Origin: Apophysomyces variabilis
Lineage: Eukaryota; Mucoromycota; Mucoromycetes; Mucorales; Mucoraceae
Direction: 5' to 3'
NCBI GenBank assembly: GCA_002749535.1
Contig: MZZL01000409.1
Location: 3,654,775-3,718,774, forward strand
DNA: 64,000 nucleotides
Position numbers and translations under genes: made by a program. Positions within the stretch are counted from its first letter, which is position 1; every line of letters begins with the position of its first letter. The notes below the pieces were generated by a model that searched no databases, had not been told where the DNA came from, and saw nothing but the letters and a program-made list of their open reading frames with translations. Below are positions 36,075 through 46,118 of the stretch, one piece after another.

Positions 36075-36111
36075 CAACATCAATCTTACCCTGAATAATA
36101 CAACAACTGAA

Positions 36112-37308
36112 ATGGTTAATCAGCAGGATTATTGGACCCACCTTTCCTCCACCATGATCGACAAGGTCATCGGTAACGAATACCAGCTTCTTGAAGAATT
36201 GGGCCATGGTGCCTACGGCTGTCTGTTCCTTGCTCAGTCGTTGAGTACAAACACCTACGTAGCCGTTAAGGTCCTCAGCAAGGCCGGCTTAGACCCTCAA
36301 CAACTACAACTTCAACAGCTTGAAATTGATATCCAATCTTCTCTCAAGCATCCCAGTCTTTTGGCCTTACATCGTGTCCTCGAAGACGAAGATTATATCT
36401 TTATGGTGATGGAACTCTGTGATCAAGGCGATCTGTTTGATTTTGTGATCCGCGATCAAGAAGTCAACAAGTACCGTGAAGAACACCTCGTCAAGCAAGC
36501 TTACATGCAAATCTTGGAAGGTGTTGAATACATGCATGCCCAGAACATCTACCATCGCGATATCAAGCTGGAAAACATCTTGCTCAAGTGTGATGAGGAC
36601 GACGAGGACACTTCTGCTATCACATGCAAGGTGGCTGATTTTGGTCTGGCTACCCGAGATAAGTATTCCATGGAGTTTGGCTGTGGTTCAACCACCTATT
36701 TGGCACCCGAGCACTTTGACGGTGATGACAGCATGGTACAACCCAACGGTGAGCTTGGTCCCTATGATTCATCTGCATCAGACGTCTGGAGTCTTGGTAT
36801 TCTTCTGATTGCCCTCATGTTTGGTCGTAACCCCTGGCAAGAAGCAACCACCATGGACCCTGCCTTTGCCGAGTTCAAGCGCCATCCAACGATGTTGAAG
36901 CAACAGCTTTTCCCAGCCCTGTCTGCCCCTGCCTATCGTTTCATCAAGTCTGTTCTGAACGTTGACGCGAACAAGCGACCCAGTGTAGCCGAAATGAAGA
37001 AGCAGTTTGCTGCTTTGGACAACTTGTACAGTGACGAAGAAGATGATGATGAAGAACCCCTGACACCTGTGGATATTCCAAACGTAACCAAGCAAGAAAA
37101 TCATGCAAGTTGCGATTCAGCTTTCTTCAGTGGTGTCACCCATGTTGGTCCCAGCTCGTGGTCTGATATGATCGAAGAAGAAGAAGCCAAATATGGCCCG
37201 CTATGCTATCGCCGGGAATCCCATGAATCACACAAAATGTTGGAGAACCACGACGACGATGATACTATGTTCATTCACTCGGAAGAAAAAGAGTCCTGGT
37301 GGCTTTAA
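36112..37308 (+). CDS. Ran1/Pat1-Ksp1-Sks1-like serine/threonine protein kinase
   Basis: Single exon, 398 aa. The kinase domain starts right after a 20-residue head: glycine loop LGHGAYGCLF, VAVK lysine K53, MELCDQGDLFDF hinge, catalytic YHRDIKLEN (D150), DFG (D176), then GCGSTTYLAPEHF and SDVWSLGILLIALMFGRNPW. The domain ends near residue 305. A short acidic tail follows (DEEDDDEEP). The CGS-TY-APE activation segment and early GNEY-LLEELG start fit the fungal Ran1/Ksp1/Sks1/Vhs1 group, which governs the growth-to-differentiation switch, nutrient signalling and filamentation. Assignment to the group is by motif similarity; the precise orthologue is uncertain. Intronless, unlike most neighbours. 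Confidence 0.88.
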   Translation: MVNQQDYWTHLSSTMIDKVIGNEYQLLEELGHGAYGCLFLAQSLSTNTYVAVKVLSKAGLDPQQLQLQQLEIDIQSSLKHPSLLALHRVLEDEDYIFMVMELCDQGDLFDFVIRDQEVNKYREEHLVKQAYMQILEGVEYMHAQNIYHRDIKLENILLKCDEDDEDTSAITCKVADFGLATRDKYSMEFGCGSTTYLAPEHFDGDDSMVQPNGELGPYDSSASDVWSLGILLIALMFGRNPWQEATTMDPAFAEFKRHPTMLKQQLFPALSAPAYRFIKSVLNVDANKRPSVAEMKKQFAALDNLYSDEEDDDEEPLTPVDIPNVTKQENHASCDSAFFSGVTHVGPSSWSDMIEEEEAKYGPLCYRRESHESHKMLENHDDDDTMFIHSEEKESWWL

Positions 37309-38069
37309 GCTTTCTTTCCGCGATTCTATGCAACAACGTTACCCCTCCCCATTCTTTTCTTTTTCCTTTTATCTTTTCTAGTATCTATGCAAAAGAGCAT
37401 TTAATAAATTCTGTTTCTCATCTGCATCCAATTCTCTCTGTTTTTTTTTTGGGTCTGGGAAAAAGACGGGGAATATCGGTGGGAAAGGAATAAGTGACAA
37501 CTCCGTACCATCGTGACCTATCTAGTTCTCACACGAAAGATGATCTGATAAACGCGGATAGAACCAAAGTGATGTGTAGTACGAGAAAAATTCGTGTAAC
37601 TGGAACAGATCAAGTGTGACCTTTCGCTAAACTCATGGTTGCATTAGAGTATCTCTCAGACACGCCACTTTATGAGAACTAGATCATTCCGCACGTTCAT
37701 TGCCGCAAGTAGGACTCACTAGCGTTACATAACCTGAAGGACAACATTCGTATCTCTTTAACTTCATCTGATCCATAAATTTACCACATATATACCCTTT
37801 CTGTTCAAATCATATCATGGCTTTACATATTTTTCTTTTCATTCGCGTCGTACCATAAAGCAAGTTCCCTCTACAGGTTTTTAATTGACTTGTAGACATC
37901 CACATGTTGCGTATAATTTCCACGCAGCAATTTTTTTTCCTCTGACCCATGTCTGCGTCTCTACAAAGTGTAGTCACAATGACATCCTCAACCCGATCAC
38001 TCTTTTTTTTTTTTCCTGCAACAAACCATTTCTTTCCTTTCTTTTTTGTCTTTTATATCATCTTTCTCC
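37309..38069. other. Intergenic
   Basis: AT-rich with T-tracts; no gene seen. The stretch 38000-38067 is pyrimidine-rich and precedes the ATG at 38070. Confidence 0.4.
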
Positions 38070-38395
38070 ATGTCAGACGATAACCAAACGACAGGAGAAG
38101 CAGATCGTCTCGAGAAATTCGTCCAGAGAGCACCATTAAGCAATTATAACATCGATCAGTATCATCAACGATTATGCCGTCAATTACCTAACGGTCAGGA
38201 AGAATGCGTTCAGTTGAACATGGAGTGTAAGCTGCTCTCTCTCTCTCTTTCATGCCTCTTATTGTTTCTCTTTCCATGATGGTTGCTGCAACAGTTACAC
38301 AAATGTTCGCCCAAATGCAGAAACTGGGTTTCTTCTGTGCCCTCCCGATGGATCCCGAGAAAACGCACATGGAATGCCGACGTGTACCGCCATAA
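38070..38395 (+). CDS. Small cysteine-containing protein, unknown
   Basis: Two exons: join(38070..38226,38295..38395), 85 aa. The intron GTAAGC...CAACAG keeps frame and removes a CT-repeat. The protein begins MSDDNQTTGEADRLEKFVQR and has cysteines in RLCRQLPNGQEEC and FFCALPMDPEKTHMEC. The paired Cys-x9-Cys spacing resembles small CHCH-type proteins only loosely, because a second regular CX9C is missing. No domain recognised. The good splice signals and pyrimidine-rich leader support a real gene. Confidence 0.6.
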
Positions 38396-38972
38396 AAGAC
38401 AAGTTTCTGTTGCCGATACCAATAGAGAAATAAATAAATAACATGGGTGACAAACGATAACATCTTCAGGTATTGCGATGTCATCTATCATGACAATGAC
38501 AGAGTTCGGAGACAGGCTTGAGAAACGAACCGAACGATCTTTTGATTTTGCCTGGCATATGCCCCGATATCCACTGCATGACAAAAGGAAAAGTGATTAT
38601 GGAAAATAGATAAATAGGGTCACCCATTGGCTTTTCTTCCTTCTTTTCCGTTTGTTCTTATTTTCATGCTGACGAAGTAGTAGAAATTACATGGTGCAAT
38701 GTTGGGTTTCGGGGCAAAAGATGTTTTATTTAGGAGCATTGAAACCTCGGAAGGGTTTAAGACAACCAAACTAAACGTACTGTGTTTGAATGAAGGGAAA
38801 AAACCATGCGAGTGTCGATGCTTTTACAAATAGAACAACCCACAGTACACGAAAAGACCAAACGAAGGATGAAAAAAAAGAAATAACAAAGAAAGAGAAG
38901 AACAAGGAAAAGATGGCAAGAAACATAAACAGGATAGGAAAGGGAAATAGATAAGTCACTTCTAACCAATTT
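38396..38972. other. Intergenic between convergent genes
   Basis: AT-rich spacer between the small Cys protein gene (+) and ATG8 (-). No coding evidence. Confidence 0.4.
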
Positions 38973-39587
38973 TCAGCGTGATCCAAATGTGTTCTCGCCG
39001 GAATAGCTACAAAGATCGCAATACGTGAATTAGATACATCTTTTGTCTTGAACAAACTTACGTTATATACAGAAATCCATCCTCATCTTGGCATTGTTCA
39101 TAGACAGTTACTATTAATACTAGAGAAAGACACAAAAAAATATCTTAGATCTCATCGTCATGGAAAACACACTCTTCCACCAAGCTGAAGCACGAGTCTA
39201 GGACTGTCCTTTTACCTGCTGGCGGCAGTAAAAGCTCGTTAACAAAGCAAAAGAGAGCTTGTTCGGGTGACAATCGGATCCGTTTCCTAATGACAAATAC
39301 GAACTGTGCAAGTGTCAAATCGTTTGGAACCAAGTATTTCTTCTTGTCAATGTCCGGTATAGCACTGTGGACGTCTTTTTCACAGATAACAGGGATACGA
39401 TCGGGATATTTGGCACGTATACGCTCCGCTTCTGCCTTTCGAGTCTCTTTTTTTTTTTTTGGTTTCAAGGATAAGATAACAAAATAGGATTATGATCGCG
39501 CAATTGAATAAGAAGAGTTTCTTTTTCCTTTAATCGGCTCCACGCCTATTTACCAAGTGAATGGGTTTCTTTGAATCGGGATCGCAT
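38973..39587 (-). CDS. ATG8: Ubiquitin-like autophagy protein Atg8
   Basis: Four exons: complement(join(38973..39006,39062..39119,39216..39446,39554..39587)), 118 aa. Exon 1 encodes [11 protein letters not shown]; exon 2 the conserved [22 protein letters not shown] and [10 protein letters not shown]; exon 3 DEDGFLYIT; exon 4 [10 protein letters not shown]. The unspliced exon-2 frame runs into a false tail ending HDDEI, which hides the true C-terminus. The glycine used for phosphatidylethanolamine conjugation is present and is followed by SR, so Atg4 processing is expected. An ATG six bases upstream (39593) is an alternative start. Role: autophagosome membrane growth and cargo binding. The sequence is slightly unusual for such a conserved protein (DVHSA for the usual KSDI region, [15 protein letters not shown]), so a divergent paralogue is possible. 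Confidence 0.93.
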
Positions 39588-40334
39588 AGTCATGGCGAAA
39601 TGAAACTTCTTATAGAAATACTATATGGAAATGAAAGAGACTGAGGTTTACAATAGTCGATAGAAAGAGGTGAAATTATCACGGAAATAATAAAAAGGGA
39701 AAAGGGATAAATTTGCTTAAGAGTAGATCCAGCTGACCTTATAACGTGACATAAAAGAATAGAACTTATCAACCGCATGACCTATTTTGGCCACCTGATT
39801 CATGCCGCTGCTCCACAACCCCGTTGTCCTAAGTCCATTGTCAAGTCGACGTAAATATAAAATGCACGTATCCTAATACGAGCGATTTCGCAAACGTGCA
39901 CATTTCAGTTACGTACCTGCTCCTTATAAACAGATATGGGACAATGAGGCTCTGATATTACACAGATCAGCCGCAAAACTTGCAAATACAGTTGTCCGGT
40001 GAGAATGGGTGCGATTTTGTAATGCTCCACCATGGCCGACAGCAAACATATCGACAACGCCTCTGGCAGGTTCACACTTCACTGCCTCAAAGTTATCAAT
40101 CATCTCTGACGAGTTACTCTATTCGCCTTTTTTATAAATTTAGTTTTCTTTCCTTCCTTGACCTTGAATGGTTACTTTGTCTGACCAGGAATATTATATT
40201 TGTTTTTTCGTGGAATGCTCTGTTAACTTGGTTTCATATCTATCCAGATATAATCGGGCTATGAAGCAGCCCATCGTCGCATTTATTTGGTCATTTTAAA
40301 AGCTCTGGTTAAAGATAATCAGTATGGTGTTGAA
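39588..40334. other. Intergenic
   Basis: Upstream region of ATG8 and the 3' side of the first MACPF-like locus. Short frames only, no support for a gene. Confidence 0.4.
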
Positions 40335-42300
40335 AGACTATTTAGGGGCTTTTCGAGGCTTCACCAATTTCCAAGAAGATACTTGTGTTTGATCAAACTT
40401 ATCCAGGTTGACTCCAATAAGGGGCCTTATCGTGCTCCTATATATATGTGGAATATCGTCAAAGAAAGGTTCCCAATGGTAGCGACCCCGCATTTCGCTG
40501 ATACAAGCACTAGATGCTGCGTTTGACCCGGAAGCATATCTCGTTAATGATCGTTGGACATGCGATATGTACACATCAGCACTTATCGAAGCTTTGCGCA
40601 AGTAAATCGGTACAATCTTTCCGGCTGCGTCTGTAACTTTTGATTCTAACGCTATCTCGCTGTCATACCGGATGTATTCAGAGTCTTTGAGAATAGCACG
40701 ATCCATATTTCCACCACAATCGTCCTCAGAGTTATCCGATTCCTGGGCATCCTGGTCATCTGAGTAACGTAATATTACCCTAATACTGAGTATAAGTAAC
40801 TGATCGCACGTTACACATACGTTACCATTCTTGTTGGAGGTTAGTAGACCTAGCAGAAGCCGTGACTATGTAAGACCGCTCGTTTGGAGGGTCTTGATAA
40901 TTAGTTGGGAGAAAAACGGAGGAAGCAGATAGAAAACGCTTTTCTTCTCCAGTTTGTCGTTTATTCTCAAACACTTGCACTAGCACTGTATCCCCGTACT
41001 TTACGCGCTCGTATCTATCCTTATTGAGTGTCGGAATGAGATTGAAGGTGGCTTCTGGAAGGTCTTGGGCTATAATATTGGGCGACTCTCCTGCGTCCAT
41101 GCTACAAATGACGCGTACTAAACATGGTATAGAAAAAAAATTATTCGTCAGTGCTATGCTACTGTTCTCTTCACCTTCATTGAGAGATTCCTCGTGTCTC
41201 CAATCTTCTTGCCGTTGGGATAGGCATATAGAAAGGTATTCTCGGCTCGATGATACCACTTTGAAAGGAATATCATAGCGGATAAAGTGTTCTCTGTACG
41301 TAATCTTTCTATATATGCGTTCGATTTCATTTTTCTCAACCTCGTTCAACAATCTGTAGGTTGGCTGTGGCTTGCTTATTTGGATAACCCTGGGGTTCAG
41401 TCTGATGGTTTTCAACCAATTGTCAACAGTGTCAAAAAACAAAACCCTTGGATTCCCTCCTAATAGCTAAGTATTATCATGTCTGTTAATCCTTCTTGGT
41501 ATTTGAGCATACCTATTGCTTGCCAATGGTTGATATCTCCGTTGGTTACAGCAGCTTGCATTGTTGCGGAATCAACCTTTTCGAATTCATCAATGTTACT
41601 GCATTTGTACACGATTCGTCCACCTATGCAGCGGTTGAGATCAAGAAATTTAAGACTTCTAATTACCAAGTGTGATCTTTGAAGCGAAATAATATCCGAA
41701 CCTTGAAAATACTTCCTGCAGAGCGAAATATTTCTCGTCATAGTTCTTTTTGTCTAGCGCTTCATTAATGGCATTACGAAAACTTTTAGTAACTGCAACG
41801 TTTTCTGGGGTCAAGCAGATCTAGCGTGCATTTGTTAACCAAAGGACGTATATCATATATGTCTAGACCTCAATGTATGGTGCATATATAGCAACGTAGC
41901 TCTCCTTCTTATCAAATGCGCTCTCTTGCATATCTCTTTTGCAATGGGCCAACGCACTCGAATGATATCCGACTATCCCTGGTAAATCCTCGCTGAAGCT
42001 GGTGTCAAACAGCACGTCAATTCTATTTCACCAGCGTTCATCGTTGTTTTGTACAAATGTATGTCATTCGATTGATCCGTCCAGTCCATAAGTACGTCAT
42101 GTCCACTATCTGTGAGTTCCAGCGCTCGCTCGTCAGCTGGTTTTGCATTCAATTGCACTCCGAAGGCAATTTCATCGAGAATAGTAAATTGTGGACTCTG
42201 AGGTACTCTAAAACCGTTTCTCTGAAGTCGACGTTAAAGGAACATATCAGTATCTGTACATACCCTCGACGAGAACTTTTTCGAGGACCAATCCATGAAA
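40335..42300 (-). pseudogene. MACPF-like gene, broken copy A
   Basis: Minus-strand exons resemble the divergent plus-strand gene next door: a segment with LGGRIVY preceded by an FGYYF block (about 41600-41710), a W...P-Y-LL block (about 41330-41440), a beta-rich region (40822-41200) and a C-terminal IRYDSEIALES/YLRKAS region (about 40560-40700) resembling beta-trefoil/MIR repeats. The FGYY...LGG...GG...W-x-x...P-Y-x-LL layout is what fungal MACPF (perforin-fold) proteins show; the family call rests on this pattern. Frame breaks are visible near 42022 and near 41700, where the coding register changes without a splice site. Product, if any, would be truncated. Pore formation cannot be claimed from sequence. 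Confidence 0.5.
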
Positions 42301-42798
42301 GAAATGGTTAGGCTTGAGGTGCTTGATATATTTTTCGTATAGTTTTCCTAGCATTCGAATATGACGTAATGGCTGGAGAAAGCAGCAGGACCTTCACGGA
42401 AAATGTGTGGCTGTTGTCATGGCACAACTGTTTGCTGCCGCAAACATGCATAAGAAGAGAAGCATAGCCACAACCAATGCAGCATTAAGTTGGCATGAAA
42501 CTAAGCCAAAGTAGAGTAAACACCCATGTACCGTTCTATTGCTAGTCATTTAAGTTCACATAAAGACATATGCTGGTGGAAAAAAATTATTAAACTTGGC
42601 AAGTGGGAACGTTACATGCGTACTGCAATGAGGCTTTGCACACATCACAACAAGAATATTACCGTTTAAAGGTAGCTTAGTCAAGGAAGCTTCGGCGAGA
42701 AAAGCAGTATCGTCCCTGTTCTCTTCGGAAAGCAAATCCGAGCATTAGAGCTTAAAGCGAGGATGTTTATGCTACATTTATAGTCTCATATAAATTTA

Positions 42799-44896
42799 AT
42801 GTTACCAAAGTTTTCTTATTCTTTGAGGATGATAAACCAATTTTCGATTTGGAACAAAATCAAAAATAAGATAGGATATACAACAGCGCTGAGTCTTACG
42901 TCGGAATCTAACACATCGTTGCAAAAAAGCACGGAATCTGAGATCCCACAGGATACGGCTATCAAAATCAAGGACATTAGCGACACTTGGAGAAAAGGCC
43001 TTCACCTAGATGGACGCTCTGCTGAAGCTATAGCAATAGATGTTGCTGATAGTAATATGGATCGTCTGCTTATCCAATCCGATTCCATCTTATACGCCAA
43101 TAACATCGAAGTCAAGGGAGAAAACATATCGGTAGTGCAGGCGTTTGATCAGGAGTTCCGTATGAATCTACCGTTTGATGTCTCTACGTTTAGAGCTGGA
43201 GCAGTTGCTACTTACCGACATAATAATAATAAGACACACATGACGGTTAAGCAAACCAGACGCTCAGCAGTATACGCTATCTGTGCTGAGGTTTGTGAAA
43301 ACAAATTGGGCGAAACTGTCCCTGAGCTATATTTGGTGTAGGTCTGCTTGTCTCCAGAGCTAATCAAACCTACAGATGAATTTAAGCGTGCGATTGATGA
43401 GGCCTTAGTTGAGCAGAGTCCAGATCATAAATACCAAGCCTTACAGCGCGTTTTTGAAAAGTATGGCTACTTCTATGCTACAAAGCTTCTAATAGGTAAG
43501 ACATTATAGAATTTACCTGTAACATTTATTGTGTTAATTTGGATCGCAGGTGGAAGGATCACCTATTGCCTTAAAGGAGAACAAACTGTCCATTCGGTGA
43601 GCCGGGATAGAAAAACTGGAGCAGGAATCGACGTTGAAGCAGGGCCAGCTAAAGCAACAATAAGAGGATCAATTATGGATATCAAGACAAAGATCGCAAC
43701 GGGAATTGATATGAGCGAGACGTTGGAAATTATAGGTATCTATCAAATTGTCTTTCCGATTCGATACGGCTTACGTTCGATAAATGTTAGGTGGAGCTCA
43801 TGAACTGCTAAAAAGTTCTGAGGATCTGGCGTCCTGGGCGGCTAAGGCCCACAAGAAACCAGTAATTGTAATGTTCCAAGGTGTACAACCTATCTACAAG
43901 TTACTCGATGAAAATCAGGCGAAGCAAGTGAAAGAAATATATGAAGACTTCGGGAATATTGACGTGATTCGCTACAATCGTTGCCTAATTCCGAGACACG
44001 ACCGTTGTCAAGTACCCATCATCGTAGACGATTTGCGCCGAGTGCGTAGTTATTTGAAAGGACGGCTAGACACTGCCAGTGAAAGAGACATCAATAGTTC
44101 GGCTAGTTCGGATTTTGAAAGGGAGAACCCAGGTATAACCATCATCTAATACATATCCATACGTACCTAAACAATGTATTCACCCTTCCTGCACTAGGCA
44201 GAATTCTTTTCGCGTATCGGGACTCATCTGACAGGGTTATTAGGCCTATCAAAGTCAAGTTTATTCCTATAGCCAAAATAGTTAGTACAAGCGATGATTA
44301 CGTTAAGCGCGGTGATACGTTGAGTATCGAAGTTACCGAGGAAGGAAAAGAAGTTACAGAGGAAGGAAAACGTGCATGTATATACGCTTTGCCAATTAAA
44401 CTGGCTGAAAGCCGGTATGGTAGGTGCAAGTATAGACTTGCACCGGTATATCGATTTCAGAAAGACCTCTTGGAAAAGAACTGGTAAGCGCTCATAAAGC
44501 TTCATGTCACAAAGCCTCACTAAACTGTCTTAGGGTAATCGAAAGATACGGAGATGGGTGAGGGAGATAACTACCTCAGAAGCAATGAGACAGTTATGTT
44601 TGAAAATGAATACTACAGCAAGTGCTATCTAAGCTTAACCAAAGCGGGAGCTGCTAGCGATAAAATGAAAATCGCTCCAGGAATAGGCCGTAATGGAGAC
44701 ATTCGTGGTCACTATGTTGCAGCAAAGGAGAGTTCAAAACGCGGACCTGAAGTTTGCTGGAAGTTTATTCAACATAGTCGAGATACAACCTAAACCATAT
44801 ATAAAGAAAGGCCTTAAACTCTACGACGTACAACGTCAGTACGCAGACCGCTTATCTGGGGAAACTTTCGTGCGCATAAAGCATCAACTATATTAA
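42799..44896 (+). pseudogene. MACPF-like gene, broken copy B
   Basis: Paralogue of copy A in divergent orientation. The first exon runs from the ATG at 42799 (or 42829). Splices at about 43495-43550, 43735-43790 and 44135-44196 are in frame and join blocks IGGRITYC, IIGGAHELL, ASWAAKAHKKP and PIYKLLDE. An in-frame TAG at 43339-43341 interrupts the first exon, and the register changes near 44550 and again near 44780, where no splice site repairs it. The C-terminal part (YLRSNETVMFEN, YLSLTKAG) resembles MIR/beta-trefoil repeats. MACPF domains act in pore formation, defence or competition in other organisms; here both copies look non-functional. The family call is tentative. Confidence 0.5.
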
Positions 44897-45338
44897 CGTA
44901 TACCCATTGAGTAATGGGCCTGTAAAAATTGTCTATCGGAAGTATTGGTAAAGCGAGAATCTTCCTTAATATTTCTGGTGTGGTAAAGGTTTATCATTTA
45001 AAGTAATGAGTCTACTTTCTTCTGTGAAGAAGAGAGATCTTGGCACTGTCATATCCCATAGTTTTAAATATTCTACCCGGAAATCGCCTAGCTTCTCCCT
45101 CCACATATGATAGGGGCGATGCCGGAGACATAAACTAGATTTTTGCTTTTGGGTTCCAACCTTCGCGTTATATTAACAAAATGTACAACAGTTGTTCCCT
45201 TCTTGGTAGTTTTCATAGCGCTATCTTTTATTTTAGTGCTTTGGAAATGCGTCAGCAAAACCGTGCGGTTGATTTAACTGTACATAGTGAACTTGCCGTG
45301 AAAACGCCATTCAGACATATTCCTCAACAGAAGCGCTT
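44897..45338. other. Intergenic
   Basis: Between MACPF-like copy B and the SKP1-like gene; no gene recognised. Confidence 0.4.
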
Positions 45339-46118
45339 TCAAAACCAAACATTTTGTTCGTCCTCCTCTGCGTCTTCATAATCGGAGCTTTCGTCGCCGT
45401 TTCGCCATACATTCATAGTTCTCACATTATCCGTGTGTTGGTTCCTCCGTTTATACATAGTTGGCCCAGCAGGGCTGTCATCATTACTCCATTCATATTC
45501 TTTTCTTATTTGTGCTTCCTCTTCCGGAGTAAAATTTTCCACAATGTGGAATGTTTCCCGAATTTCTTCGACCGACTTTCCATTAATCATGGATGCAAAC
45601 TTCCGGAAACATGTATCCAACAAAGATGGAATATTAAGATAGTTAGCTGCCTAATATAACCTCGACGATGTTTGAAAGTCAATTAATAATGACCAAAGAA
45701 AGTAGTAGTATTACCATCGTAATATCCGATAAGTCATCTACGTCCCTATCAAGGTACGTCTGATCCCATTCGTGTGGAAGCCCTATCGTACGTTCGCGTT
45801 GGAAATGTGCTTCGTCCTTGTCATCGATATGGTGTTCGCACCATTCCATTACCTAAAGTATATCAACATCGATATAACGAACGGTCAGAATTACAGTTTT
45901 TAAAGTCGAGTATTTCACACTGGGAAGAGGAAAAGGTCCATTAATGTCATTTCCGGATAAATCTTGAATAACCGAAGTTGTCATTGTCAGTTATTTATCA
46001 TACTTGACATTATGTGCAGTATACCTTCAAGCGCAGCTCTAATGAACAGTGACTTTTCAGCTACTCTTCTACTGACTACGAGCTCCTTTTCATCCGAGCT
46101 TATAAGTGTAATTTCCAT
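45339..46118 (-). CDS. Divergent SKP1-like SCF ubiquitin-ligase adaptor
   Basis: Four exons: complement(join(45339..45650,45715..45852,45895..45962,46025..46118)), 203 aa, all in frame. The N-terminal BTB/POZ-like half starts [20 protein letters not shown], followed by FPLPSV and VMEWCEHH. The Skp1 dimerisation/F-box-binding half has [28 protein letters not shown] and [15 protein letters not shown]. Skp1 links F-box proteins to cullin-1. Differences from the usual highly conserved protein: many substitutions ([17 protein letters not shown]) and an extra C-terminal tail of about 45 residues ending in an acidic [10 protein letters not shown] stretch after the point where Skp1 normally stops. 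It is probably a fast-evolving paralogue rather than the housekeeping copy. Confidence 0.85.
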
